A stretch of 64,000 nt of DNA, taken from contig AP026543.1 of NCBI GenBank assembly GCA_026075535.2, forward strand, positions 558,001 through 622,000, written 5' to 3'. The DNA is from Tricholoma matsutake (lineage: Eukaryota > Basidiomycota > Agaricomycetes > Agaricales > Tricholomataceae). The notes below the pieces were generated by a model. The model was not told the origin of the DNA and did no database searches. It worked only from the letters and a program-made list of their open reading frames with translations. How positions within the stretch are numbered: position 1 is the stretch's first letter; every line of letters starts with the position of its first letter. The position numbers were made by a program, and so were the translations under genes. Positions 10,845 through 22,300 of this stretch are shown in pieces.

Positions 10845-11609
10845 TTGCCTAGTGCTCCGATCAACTGCAAAGATATTTCGCACATTTTTGAACATTTCAC
10901 ATCGAACTTTGCATCGGTTGTCGCAGCTTCGCATCTGACCAGAATACCATCCGAAATTTCTGTCCCAACCTCGTTCTTTGCCAATATCACACCTTCGACC
11001 ACATCAAACCAAACATTTGATGGTACACATCACAGCTCGCACATGTCAGACAATGTAGAAGCTTGCATCACGGTGCTCGAATGCAAACTAGCTCTCGAAA
11101 AAGAGCTTGCGTTTGAACAAGAAATTTTCACACTTTGAAATTGTCATGACATGCCTCCCAGTCTTCATCGCATAGTTCCAGCTTCATCAGCTTCGAGTTC
11201 GATCGACCCTGTTCTACCTGTTTCATTAGTATCAACTTTGCCATCATCGGTCTCACCAGCTTCGCATTTGTCCATCGCATCATTCACAGCAGTTTCATCT
11301 TTCATAAATTCACCTTTGCCTATCGCACCAATCGTATCAGCTTCAACAGTTTTGACATCGCCCAAAGAACATGAAATATTTGAATTACCATTTTTGACTG
11401 CAACTCACCCTCCAACACCATTTGCGCCTCCGCAATCTAGCTCGATCGCACCTCCAATATCTTTGTCATATTTGTTCTCATCATCGCCCATTTTGACCTT
11501 GATTTCATGTTCACCACTCCCAATATTTTTGTCCTTGATCTCATCATCAGTGCCCTCGTCCACTTCACCATCTATTTCGATATTGTGTTCACCCTCATAT
11601 ATGTTGTGA
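10845..11609 (+). pseudogene. Two Ser/Pro/Thr-rich reading frames of unknown function in the LARD-like element
   Basis: 10845-11138 and 11151-11609 are open in adjacent frames, separated by a stop. The first ends in a helical, Glu-rich stretch (LECKLALEKELAFEQEIFTL); the second is almost entirely Ser, Pro, Ile and Val and looks low-complexity. They could be remains of one Gag-proximal protein. I recognise no domain. 11610-12052 holds nothing further that I can support. Confidence 0.35.
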
Positions 11610-12052
11610 CCAGTTTTGTGTTCATGTTTGCATTTGCCCTCAAAGTCCAATATACTGCTCGAAGTTCCCTATCCATCATATATCCATAGTCCTCAGCTCG
11701 CAACCCTTGTTGTCATCCCCAAAATCTTTATTACATCCATCATTGACCACAGTTTCATTGACCTCGTTTTCGATCCCTTGATCTTTTGTTCAAACTATAT
11801 TCGGCTAGTTCCTCAACCTGATTATAGCGATCATGGTTAGCACTCTCAACATCAACCCAATTCATGCATTTCCTTCTCTTTTGCTCGCATTTCAACTCTG
11901 TTCTATTTATTGAACTCATCTTCACCATGCTCGATATTCTTTGATTAGCCTCAATGGCTTTCATTTCAGCTTTGACACTCATTTTGCATCACTTCATTTC
12001 AATTTACCTTTGCAGATTTGATTGACTGACTGGGACAGTCAGTATTTTAGTC

Positions 12053-12062
12053 AAGGGGAGGA
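12053..12062 (+). other. Polypurine tract of the LARD-like element
   Basis: AAGGGGAGGA lies directly before the second LTR copy, whose first bases are TGATGG. This position fits the plus-strand primer. Confidence 0.65.
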
Positions 12063-12620
12063 TGATGGCTTGTCTCCTTGGCTCAAAGGCCAATTCACCA
12101 TTACAACCACATTCTAATCACATTGGCTAACTCCCACAAGGTTCCAGAAGCAGCGCAACCACTCCCGACCAAGTCTACTGAGCGCAATATTGTATCGACC
12201 GCATTGATCGTACTTAGAAATCACATCGCACAACCTTAGGACTACCTCAAAAGCCCCTAAGATCCCTCTAAATGACCATCGAACATCCCCAATCAACTTT
12301 GAACCAACTGTGACTGCAATCAAACATCGTCGAGCATCTTCGAGCGTTATCGAGAGACTATGAGTGACATTGGGCACCACATTTGTTATCTATATGGTGG
12401 AATACCATGCACCAGGCAGGATTCCAACTTGTGCCCAAGCCTGCTGATAGTAGGTCAGCCTCGTTCCAAGTCCCTATTGTGCACAGAACCTGCTGGACAA
12501 ATTATTGCAAGACTTAGTGTGATTTATACAGAAAGGACAGTCCCCTTTTAGTTCTAGACCCTTTATTACTCTTTCATCATATGATATATATCTTTCTTGT
12601 TCGGATTCCAGTCTCCTTTT
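12063..12620 (+). repeat. 3' LTR of the LARD-like element, left part
   Basis: Matches 7353-7939. It ends in CTTTT at 12616-12620, which is duplicated at 17632-17636 on the far side of the copia element. The remainder of the LTR is 17637-18243. Confidence 0.8.
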
Positions 12621-12909
12621 TGTGAAATGCAGGTACCGGATTCGAGACTAAAGGAGAATAATGTATGAACCTCAGTGAATGGTAAAACACTGAGTTGTGT
12701 AGTAGTACCTAAAGGAGAATAATGTATGACTACTACAAGCAAGTAATGAGATATAACGAAGTATAGAATAAGAACTTACACCTCAGTGAATGGTAAAACA
12801 CTGAGGTGGGATAATAATGATACATTACTAAAGTAGTCGATGACAGAATAGCGGAAGACCGTAGTTGATGTATCTAAATTAAGAATAGCGGAATGGGATA
12901 CCTACAACA
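12621..12909 (-). repeat. 3' LTR of the copia element
   Basis: A TG..CA repeat matching 17343-17631. It contains an internal duplicated pair of blocks: CCTCAGTGAATGGTAAAACA occurs twice, and so does a block around CTAAAGGAGAATAATGTATG. The purine tract follows at 12910-12921. Confidence 0.9.
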
Positions 12910-12921
12910 CTCCCCCTTGAG
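12910..12921 (-). other. Polypurine tract of the copia element
   Basis: Minus-strand reading CTCAAGGGGGAG directly abuts the 3' LTR. Confidence 0.7.
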
Positions 12922-12933
12922 ATGGATGTGGCC

Positions 12934-14620
12934 TTAGAGGAGTCCAAGGAGAGAACAGAATTTCTCAAACTTGACCCGTGCAAGCGACTTGGTACAAATG
13001 TCGCCAATCATGTCGTTAGTGTTGCAGTATTGTAATGTGATGTGACCCAAAGTGATAGTTTGTCGAATGAAATGGAAATGAACATCGATGTGCTTGGTGC
13101 ATCCATGGAAAGTAGAATCCTTTGAAAGGCAGATAGCACCTTGGTTGTCACAGTAAAGAGTAGTAGGTACTGTAAATGAAAAGACAGAAGAAATTTCAGT
13201 AAGTAATTTGTGAATCCATAAAAGGTCCTTTGACGCGTGTGTCAACGTGACATATTCAGCCTTGGTGCTAGAGAGGGTGACGATAGGTTGCTTCTTGCTG
13301 CTCCAAGTCACAACACCGATGCCTACAAAATAGACAAATCCTGAAATAGAATGACGGTGCATATGGGAAGCCCAGTCTGCCTCTGAATACCCCGAAATTT
13401 CGGAGTGAGTTCCACCGAGAACGAGTTTGAGATCCTTTGTTCCTGCAAGGTAACGGAATATGCGAGTGACAGCCACGAGGTGACTAGTACTTGGGGTTTC
13501 AAGGTACTGGGATAGAGTTGAGACTGCAAACGCGATATCGGGATGAGTCATGACAGTTGCATACAGAAGGCATCCTATCATTTCTCGGTACTTTGTTTTC
13601 TCAGCTGGCATGAGGAGCTTGGGCGAGATTGCGGGTGAGTCTGGGCTAAGATCGATTCCGGGCTCCAGTGGAGTTGCGGCTGTATGAGCATCCTCGAGAC
13701 CAGAATGAGTGATGATTTGCTCGATGTAAGCATGCTGACTTAAGGAAATGGTTTTGGCTTCAACATTGCGAGTGATGCTGACACCTAGAAGCCAGTTGAT
13801 GGGACCGAGGTCAGAAATTTTGAAGCATTCGGTGAGTTGCTTCTGGATCAAAAGATTGGCTGACTCAGTTGATTCAGAAATGACTGTGAAGTCATCAGTG
13901 GCCATGGCAACGATGGTGTACTTGTCACCATTGACTTGTATAGAAGACAGCCTCATCTGCGATGGAGAGTGAGTAGTTCAGTTTGGTGAAGAAGGTTTTC
14001 ACCTCAACACTCCATTTGTGAGCTCCCTGTTTGCTCCCATATACTGCAACCAACCACTCCGCAATGACTTCAGCTTCATTCTTTAGGTCTGCTGGTAATT
14101 CACGGAAATCCGAGTATCTTGGAGGCAGATCCAAGTAGATAACCAGGCCGTCTTGCAGTCGAGAATTGAGGTATGTGTTTTTCACGTCACATTGATGGAC
14201 GGTGGCACCTTTCTGAGCTGCAAACAACAGGAGAATGCGGAGGGTGGATGCACACACAGTTGGGGCAAATGTTTCGGTGTAGTCAACACCAAATTGTTGC
14301 TTGAAGCCCTTTACAACAAGTCGGGCTTTATGACAGACAACTCTGCCATTTCCATCACATTTTCGATGGAATACATACCGCGATGGGATGATGTTGGCGT
14401 TGGGTGGTCAAATGATAGGACACCATGCGTTTACCTTCTCCATTTGGGTGAGTTCTGCATTAATCACGTCTGACCAAGCTGAGCACTCATCACCTTCCAA
14501 TGCCTCCTTCAATGTAGGTTCATCCTTGCTTATCGCCAACGCATGCTCCGCAAACCACTCTGCCTCATTTATATCCAACTCTACTCCCCCTGGTTCAAGA
14601 TTTCCTTCATCCTCAAGCAT
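12934..14620 (-). pseudogene. Copia reverse transcriptase and RNase H, broken
   Basis: The longest piece (13956-12934) carries the end of the RT and the RNase H: FKISDLGPINWLLGVSI, then YSEADWASHMHRHSISG and KAEYVTLTHASKDLLW. The preceding piece (14257-13925) has VHQCDVKNTYLNSRLQDG, a decayed form of the usual copia DVKTAFLNG core, followed by a frame shift near 13960. 14620-14408 (IKDEPTLKEAL-like) is the start of the copia RT domain. Together these would make the DNA copy of the element RNA. Several frames are needed to read it. Confidence 0.85.
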
Positions 14621-14662
14621 AAAGGCTCCCTCGACATTATTGGTGGCAGTGTTGGCACTAGC

Positions 14663-15310
14663 TCATGAGCTGGCGACTCGCTTGCACTTTCCTTGGCCAT
14701 ATTCAGCCTTGTCAATTGGAGTTAGACCTTTAAGGGAGTTTTGTCTGGTCACTGTTTGGTGTGGAGGATGCACAGGTGTGTTCTGTGTCTCCGAGGTGTC
14801 AGGAGTGACTTTCAGGAGATTTTCAGCTGGGTTTTCGATATTTTTGGGTTCTGGGTTGTCGGTAGGCACATCTAGTGTAGTTTTGGCAGGTTCAAAGGTG
14901 TTAGAAGACTGAGGAATGTCCGGGTTGTCAAATACATCCTCCACCCCCTCGATTGGGACTTCATCAGGCTGCAAAGCCCTATCTTTGTCGAAGTATACAT
15001 CCCTTTCGATACTGATCCTAAATTTCTTAGGCCAATAAATCCTGTACCCTTTTGACTCATCATCAAAGCCAACAAACTGGGCTTCTTCAGCTCTTGGGTC
15101 CAATTTCCCTGCATTGAGATGTTTCACCCATACAATCGCACCCCATTCACAAAGCTGCAAAAGATCGGGTTTCTTCCCAGTGGCTACTTTGAAGGGAGTC
15201 TTCAGCCCAGTTAGAGCTTGTGTCGGTGCACGGTTATGCAGCCAGACGTTGTGGCACACTGCTTCTGCCCACTGCTTCTGCCCACAGACTTCGAGGTAGT
15301 CCAGCAGCAA
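14663..15310 (-). pseudogene. Copia integrase C-terminal region
   Basis: Contains CHNVWLHNRAPTQALTGLKT and GKKPDLLQLCEWGAIVWVKH, the conserved stretch between the copia integrase core and RT, then a Pro/Thr-rich linker. It is separated from the upstream part by a frame break and a TGA near 15330-15340. Confidence 0.8.
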
Positions 15311-15331
15311 TCATCATTGCGTGGGCATCGT

Positions 15332-16747
15332 TCATATGAGTTCAATTACCCCTCTCGACTGCTCCATTTGAGGCTGGGGAGTCATGTACAGTAAGATGGC
15401 GAATAGTCCGGCATTTTCGAGGTGGTTTGTAAATTCCTTGCTCATAAATTTGCCACCACAGTCACAGCCAAATATCTTGATTTGTGCGCTGCGTTGAACT
15501 GAAGCCCATGCCTCATACTTCTTGTAGTTGTTCAGGGCTTCTGACTTAGCCCATTCGAAGTAGACTTTCTCTTTGTGACTGCTAAGATCTTGTAGGATGA
15601 AGTAATATTTCTTTCCTCCCAATGACTCAACCCTTGCTGGACCCCATAAGTCACCAACAACTTTATCACCATACTTCTCATAGACTGTCTTGCTCTCTTT
15701 TGGAAACAGTTTTTGATCTGCTTTTGCCTTTATGCAGGCTTTGCAAAATTTGGGTTTTGAGTTATAATTGAGCTCGACCCCTTTAACCATCCCCTCTTTC
15801 ACCATCCTGCGTAAATCATCGTGATTGATATGCCCTATTTTATGATGAAGCTCACTGATTGACATCAGCTTCGATGCCAAATTTGCAACAGGTGTGGGAG
15901 ATGGATTGAAAACTCCACCAACTTGGTAAAGCCCCTGAACAAGAGGGATACGTCCAATAATGTTCGAGTTTGTGCTCCGAATGACACAGCCTCCACCCTT
16001 GATGTAAAGGGAAAATCCAGCCTTATCAACACAAGACACAGACATCAATGTAAATGCCATGTGTGGTGAGTAGTAGATATTCTTGAGCATTATAGGAGTT
16101 GATTTTTGATCTCCATTAGGTAGCTCGACCTTTAGATCACCCATACCAAGTGCACTGAATGTTCTTCCATTGGCAGCTCTTATAGGTTCTGGGTTGATGT
16201 CCCTGTAATTTAGGAGCTTCAAACAATCTGGCGAGAAGTGCCTGCTGGCACCACTATCGAGAATTATACCGTTTGATTGGGATTGGGGAATTGCATGGGC
16301 TTCAGCTAAAAAGTCAGAGGTGATGATGAGGGCAGTAGGATCATCAGGAAGGCTGTATGTGAGCATTGCGTAGTTTTCCAAATTGTCGTCCTGAGTTTTC
16401 TCAGCAGTGTTCGCACTCACTGATGCCTTTGCTTTCCTTTCAGCCATTTTCTTGTACCATTCTGGTGCCTCCTTCTCTTTCCTCCCTCCTTTTGCATAGC
16501 ACTGGTCCTTCATGTGACCCTCCTTCCCACAATTAATGTTAGAGCAACATTTGTCCGACTTTGGTTTATCCTTGCCCTTCGCCCCTTTAGACTTTGTCAT
16601 AGCTGCAAACATAGCTGTGTTTGACTTATTGATTGAGTCTTCAAGAGCCATAGCATTTGCTTCTTTGTTGAGATGCCACATGAGATTCGTACTAGTGAGT
16701 TTCTTTCCAGACTCATGGGAAGATGCGCTCAACATGGTGAGTAGGGT
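15332..16747 (-). pseudogene. Copia Gag nucleocapsid, protease and integrase core
   Basis: In order: a CCHC-like zinc knuckle (CCSNINCGKEGHMKDQC), the protease motif ILDSGASRHFSPD, the integrase HHCC region (LHHKIGHINHDDL and CKACIKAK), and the catalytic region with DLWGPA and FGCDCGGKFMS. A TGA at 16750-16748 lies in the same frame as gag upstream, at a spot where copia Gag usually has Arg. A frame slip occurs near 15370, close to the third catalytic residue. Confidence 0.87.
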
Positions 16748-17338
16748 TCAGTAATTCAGAACAAGTGAGAGCGATGTGCGGATATAAGACACGAATGATT
16801 CATTGGAGACTGGGCGGTTCATTTCTGCGAGCTGTTCCTTTATCTCTGTCATCTTCGTGAGATGTTCCCACATATCCCCATTTTTGATGTAACGAATTGA
16901 CTGGAGTTGTGTCAAAAGGTTCATTTTGAACATCATGCCTTTGTCAGCATGGATTGAGGTGACCTTCCATACCGCAGCAGCATCAGTCTCATTCTTGATC
17001 TGGAGGAACATAGATTTGTCGATGGTCTGGTAGATAACCTCCCGAATGGCCGCCTGCTTTTGCTCGTAGGAATCTTCATCTTCCTTGTGCTTCTTGAGCT
17101 CACTGTCAGTTAGCGGGGTTGTGCCACCAGGTTTGAAGTTTCTCCTGCTCCACTCCTTGAGCTTAACCAGTTGACGTGCGGTACCCAAAACATGCTTCTT
17201 CAACCCTTTTGATGTGAGGTAATTGATCACTCGCTCCTGGTAGGTTGCCCAATTGGAGCTATCACCCCAGAGCTTTGGAAGGTTGAGAGTTTGATTGCTG
17301 GCAGTCGAAGACATGTTGGAGATATTGGCAGGGCCCAT
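16748..17338 (-). pseudogene. Copia Gag, N-terminal part
   Basis: A 196-residue frame starting at an ATG four bases inside the 5' LTR border, with LNLPKLWGDSSNWATYQERV and VWKVTSIHADKGMMFKMNLL, typical of copia Gag (UBN2-like). It ends at the TGA noted above and continues in frame downstream. The start region, GGTTATGGGCCC on the minus strand, probably doubles as primer binding site. Confidence 0.85.
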
Positions 17339-17342
17339 AACC

Positions 17343-17631
17343 TGTGAAACACAGGTACCAGATTCAAGACTAAAGGAGAATAATGTATGAACCTCAGTGA
17401 ATGGTAAAACACTGAGTTGTGTAGTAGTACCTAAAGGAGAATAATGTATGACTACTACAAGTAAGTAATGAGATATAACAAAGTATAGAATAAGAACTTA
17501 CACCTCAGTGAATGGTAAAACACTGAGGTGGGATAATAACGATGCATTACTAAAGTAGTCAATGACGGAATAGCGGAAGACCATAGTTGATGTATCTAAA
17601 TTAAGAATAGTGGAATGGGATACCTACAACA
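17343..17631 (-). repeat. 5' LTR of the copia element
   Basis: Matches 12621-12909 over 289 bp. It is followed by the CTTTT target duplicate at 17632-17636. Confidence 0.9.
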
Positions 17632-18243
17632 CTTTTTGGCCTTGTGCCTTAACTCATATCTTTTGCCTCATGTTCTACACATGTTTCTCATTCCATTTTA
17701 GGAAGTTTCTTTAAAACATATAAAACTCTGTAGTATCTAATGGGAAATACAAGAAATTGTCTTCACCCATCATCTCATATACAGTTCTAAGAATCAGATC
17801 TATCCCCTAAAACAATCTAAGTCTCTACAAGTTTTCTCGATTGACGAGAAACCTCTGCGATCATTGCATCCTCGATCCTCCTTTGATCCTCTTGTCGCTA
17901 GCACTAGTAACCAGTTCAACACTTTGTAGCCATTGGCTATACCCTTCATATACTATCGACCTATCGAAAGGTCCTCGGAATTCACACTTTGACCATCAAC
18001 AATAGAACTTGTTTGCCATTGATCTCATTGATTGTCCTCGATATCAATTGATACCCCATCAGACCGCGTCAAATACCTTTGTCTCCTATAGCACTACCTT
18101 CGCAACTAGTACCAACTAGTTATCTTCCCATAGGTTCGACTATGAACATTCGGAATGACTCACACCCTTCCTCTGACTCATTGCAAATATCATTGATTGC
18201 CTCATCGGCTGTTTTGGTGGTTTTCCCAGGTTGAGTATCATCA
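17632..18243 (+). repeat. 3' LTR of the LARD-like element, right part
   Basis: Continues the LTR interrupted at 12620, matching 7935-8548. It ends TATCATCA. Gene X sequence resumes at 18244. Confidence 0.8.
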
Positions 18244-18375
18244 CCATTGCCACTGCTGAACCACCTGCTGCATCAAGAGGCAGAAAAGTTGTCAAAGGCA
18301 AAACCAAGCACAAGGAAGCTTGCCAAATGTCAACAGCAGGACAGACCCCAAATTCTGATGCAGTCCCTGTAAGCA
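18244..18375 (+). pseudogene. Gene family X, copy 1, continuation
   Basis: Aligns with copy 2 at about 38495-38625, reading PAASRGRKVVKGKTKHKEA. It joins to 7352 when the LTR element is removed. Homology to copy 2 is lost near 18365, possibly at the edge of the neighbouring KDZ element. Confidence 0.65.
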
Positions 18376-18439
18376 TATTATAATATACCCCACAAAACAT
18401 AGAAAAGGATGTCATAATGTCTCACTGTCCTGGCAAGGA

Positions 18440-19290
18440 ACTTGTAGAGCACAATTCATTATAACTTGCAACTCCCCCGCTCTGCACCTGCATTATAATC
18501 CTGCCTGTTCACAATGGTCCTCCTGTTTAGTATTTGTGTTATAACGCACCCACTTCCATGGGTACCCTTGCCCTGCTATAATGCCCCATTTCACCTGCAT
18601 TATAATCCCCCCTGTTCACGACAGTCCACCTGTTTAGTATTTGTGTTATAATGCACTCACTTCCGTGGGTAACCTCACCCTGCTATAATGCCCCATTGCC
18701 ATTCTCTCGTGGTTCAGGCACATTATAATTCTGGCTTCACGACTCGTGCCTTGTGTATTTATGTTATAACGTCCCCCACTTCTGTGGGTAACCTCGCCCT
18801 GCTGTAATGCCCCATTGCCATTCTCTTGTGGTTCGCCCATGTTATAAACCCTGCTTCACGACTCGTGCCTTGTATATTCATGTTATAACGTCCCCCACTT
18901 CTGTGCGTAACCTCACCCCGCTATAATGCCCCATTGTCATTCTCTCGCTAGTTGCCTACGTTATAACCCCTGCTTCATGACTTGCACCTTGTTTAATCGC
19001 ATTATAATGCCCCCTCGCTTCTTCTGTGGGTAACCTCCCCTTGTTATAATGCCCCACCACCATTCTCCCGCTGTTCACCCAGTATATGACCCCCACTTCG
19101 CCGTTTGCCCAGGTTATAACCTCCACTTTGCGACTGTCCCCTTAATCGCATTATAATGCCCTAGACACTCCCCTCATCTGCTTGCATTATAATGCCCTCC
19201 TCCCACTTGTTTTACCTGGATTATAATGCCTCCCACTCATGGTCTTGGATATATTAGTATTATAACCCAGTGCCATAATACGGTTGCAAA
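18440..19290. repeat. Imperfect ~119-bp tandem repeats containing the palindrome GCATTATAATGC
   Basis: Units are marked by a GGGTAACCTC-like core near 18561, 18667, 18785, 18905 and 19028, with spacing of about 106 to 123 bp. Each unit carries TATAATGCCCC- and CATTATAAT-type words. GCATTATAATGC, a perfect palindrome, occurs at about 19007, 19148 and 19184. The array lies just past the 3' end of the KDZ transposase gene, where subterminal repeats of the transposon would be expected. No ORF is supported here. Confidence 0.7.
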
Positions 19291-19304
19291 TCACATAGCC
19301 CAAA

Positions 19305-22300
19305 CTATGTATCATCTATGTCAAATATCAGAGCTCCATCGTCTTCCTCCTCGATCTCAATTTCCAATGCACCCATCTTGGCCCCATCTTCATGACTGCT
19401 TAAATGGTTTTGCAAAACTAACCTAGCTCGTTCCTGTATGGCCTCCCAATGCCTCGACCACGATATCAACTGGCAATGCTTGGCAGCTGCATTCTCAGCA
19501 GCATAAGCAGCAATCCCTTCCACAAGATGGGCGGATACCAGCGTCCAGCGGCCAGCTTGCTCCTCCCACCAATTTGCCTTCCATGCACAGAGCTGAATCG
19601 AGTGGTGCATCTCTTCCTCGAGTAGCTGGATCTCTTCTTTCCACCGAGCAGCTCGTGCCTGACATTTCACCCACTCAACGCGGAGGTCTGCATAGTGTAA
19701 CTTAGCTCCTGGTTATGTTCAGAATATAGCAACGCACATGATTCTGTAGAAAATCCCTTGTCCAACTCCTCCCCTGTCGTTGAGTACCAAATCCATGATA
19801 GTGTCCTATAACCCTTGCCAATAGCCAAGTGAGGGTTGAACGTCATTGCTGGTAGGTTGACAAAACCTTCTTCCACAATGTGCTCGTCACCCAACCCAGC
19901 CATTGCATGTGCTTTTCTCATCTCTTCCTGTTCTTTGTCAGCAAGCACTTTTTCACTTAACCCTCGCACATTGTTTGGGTGTAATTCTCACAAGGCACCC
20001 TCCCACTCCCCATGTCCTCGCAAGCTGAGCAGAGCAGACCGTGCCATGCGATACCGTTGACAGGCTACCTTAATTTTGGACTCGATATGTTCTTGAAGTG
20101 TACGGAATCGTGTGTAGTGACGCTGCGAGGAGATTCTGACTTTTATATTGGCTTGCATAAGTTTGTTTCACGAGCTGGCACCTAAGCATAGTCAGGGCCT
20201 CAGATGCTTGGGCAAAACAAAGCTGGTCCTCGATTAGTGGGATATCTGCCATACATATCAATCCGCGCTGATCAGGGGGAAAGGAAGATGGAAGGTGGAG
20301 TGAAATACGCTCCAGTGCAGATGTTGATACCTCTTCTGTCATTTCGGGTAGTCCAGCAAGATGTGTTCCAAGTCCAGGCATGTATTTGCTTCGAACAGTA
20401 TTGAGTTTCTGAATTCTTGTGAGTAAATTTGTCCGCCATCATTGAATTGAAGTTTGTTGGCTTGCTGTTGTTGCGGTCTTCAGATCAGCCAGAAGTGCGT
20501 GCCTGGGTTGCAAATTAGTAACTGTGCCATATACTTAGTTATAATTGGGTACTGGGTTTCTTCAAGTTCTAGTGCTTCAGCCACAAATGCACTGGGACTT
20601 ACTCCATCCACAGAAGGCAGTGCATCACCCTTTGCAACCTGTTCAGGCTCTTCTTGAGACAGCCGTCGCATCACCTCCGGAAAGGTAACCTCTATATGTT
20701 TCATTAGCAAAAACACCTTGACAACATGGAGATGCACTTTGTTCTGGCAAGTCATAGGGGCAGGGCATTGTATGGTCTTTCTCCCACTTCTGCACCTGGA
20801 TCTCCCATTCCATGAGTTGGTTGGCATGTTCAGCTTGAAGGCTCTCGGAAAAGGCAGAAAGTGCTTGGTGGTGAACAATAGCTTGCAGAATAGCCATTGT
20901 CATCTTTCGGAGAAGGTCAGATGCTAGCTCGGAAGCCATCAGAACAGGGTTAGTGTTAGTGTTAGGGACCATATAGCTCCTGGGGGACTCACGCAATGAA
21001 ACAGTCTTTCTCCAGTTAGCAAAGTTACAAAAATCATCGAGCATGTCCCAGCACCCACCAGGACCCATCATTGAGACAGAGGATGCAATGCCATTAAGTA
21101 GGGACCAATTCCATTCAACCCCCTCACCATCTGTCCGTCCTACCCCTGGGGCAAAGTTGAACGAGAACAGGGCATGACATTTCGCTTTATGTGTGGGCAG
21201 ATGAAATTTTGGGACAAACATTTGCAGGGATGTCGATGTGGGCAGCCAGAGTGACTTGGGCATGCCAGGTGCATTCATTCGGGTGAAGATATTTAACCCC
21301 CATTGGCATGCGATGTCATATGATAGAATGATGAGTTGGAAGAATGTCGCAGCTACACTAGCAAAGAATAAATAATCCATGTTTGCATATCTGAAGGATA
21401 CAATGAACAGAAGAAAAATGCACAATGACAATTATAATGTACTGTTCACCCTTTTGGAGATCGCCCATGCCATTTGGTCGATACATCCCCTGGCGAGCAC
21501 AACTAACAGAGCGAACACCTGTCGCCCACAACCCCTTTGACTTCTTACTGTTGGCATACCATAACGCTGCAAAGCCAACACAATGTGATATCTATAGAAA
21601 TTTTCCATAAAATTTTTAGAAAATCACATGCATGCGATAAGTCACCTCCTCTTGATCAGTATACTGTGCGATATGTTGCGGATAAGCGCTGTTTTCAACA
21701 AAAGTTCCCCAGCCTGGGCCCAATGGAGGGTCCTTCGCATTGTCAGAACATAGCTGGGCTTTCTGCTTGAAGTTGGCATCTTGTGATAGGATGAGTGCAT
21801 AAAGCCATCTCAAAATTGTGTTCAGGAAGGTTACTAGTCGATAAAAACTGTTTCATACTCACCGCTTCTCGGGTGGGGTGTCTTCCCATCGTTCAGGGAT
21901 GTTGATGTGGGGGATTGGGCAAGCATGGCATGGTATTGAAAGGCTGCCCTGGGATGTTCCTTCTATCCCCATTGGGTCCTGACCACGTCCTGCACATTTT
22001 GCCATCTTGATGTGTCGCCACTCACGCACCATTATCATCCACTGAGGTAGGCAATCCTTGGAGAAATATATATGGGTCGTTGTAATGGTATATTTAGTGG
22101 ATTGACTTACAGGTACATCTGATAGGCCATTGCCAACCATCATCTGTTCCAAAGCTCGGTAGAAATCAGTCGGAGCGATCTGGCCTTGGAGATTTAAGAT
22201 GTGAAAGGACCAAAGAACGGCCATAGACGCAGCAGATTGTGGTTCGAGAGGTGTTGATGGCCACCAACCAACCTCCAAAAGCTGTTCACGAGGTGCTGGC

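Larger units (their letters stand above)
12621..17631 (-). mobile_element. Ty1/copia retrotransposon nested in the 3' LTR of the LARD-like element
   Basis: Two 289-bp LTRs (12621-12909 and 17343-17631) flank minus-strand gag, protease, integrase, RT and RNase H, in copia order with integrase before RT. A 5-bp target duplication CTTTT sits at 12616-12620 and 17632-17636. The uninterrupted sequence is present at 7935-7955, so insertion is directly demonstrated. The coding region contains stops and frame shifts, so this copy is dead. The LTRs differ at 12 positions by eye, all transitions, ten of them CpG-type. Confidence 0.93.
7353..18243 (+). mobile_element. LTR element without pol (LARD-like), carrying a nested copia
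   Basis: A 1.2-kb repeat at 7353-8548 recurs at 12063-18243, where a copia element splits it. Supporting marks: a putative primer site starting TGGAGCCCACCG at 8553, a purine tract AAGGGGAGGA at 12053-12062, LTR ends TG..CA (the first base pair of the left copy is mutated), and matching CCAT at 7349-7352 and 18244-18247 as a likely target repeat. The flanks join to give a continuous gene X. The 3.5-kb interior holds one gag-like reading frame and no reverse transcriptase, so it would depend on another element for mobility. Confidence 0.8.

Noticed and set aside
12621..17631. Classical RIP as the cause of the mutations
   Set aside because: RIP prefers CpA and would give many TAA/TAG stops and TpA enrichment. 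The observed changes are mostly at CpG and stops are mostly TGA.
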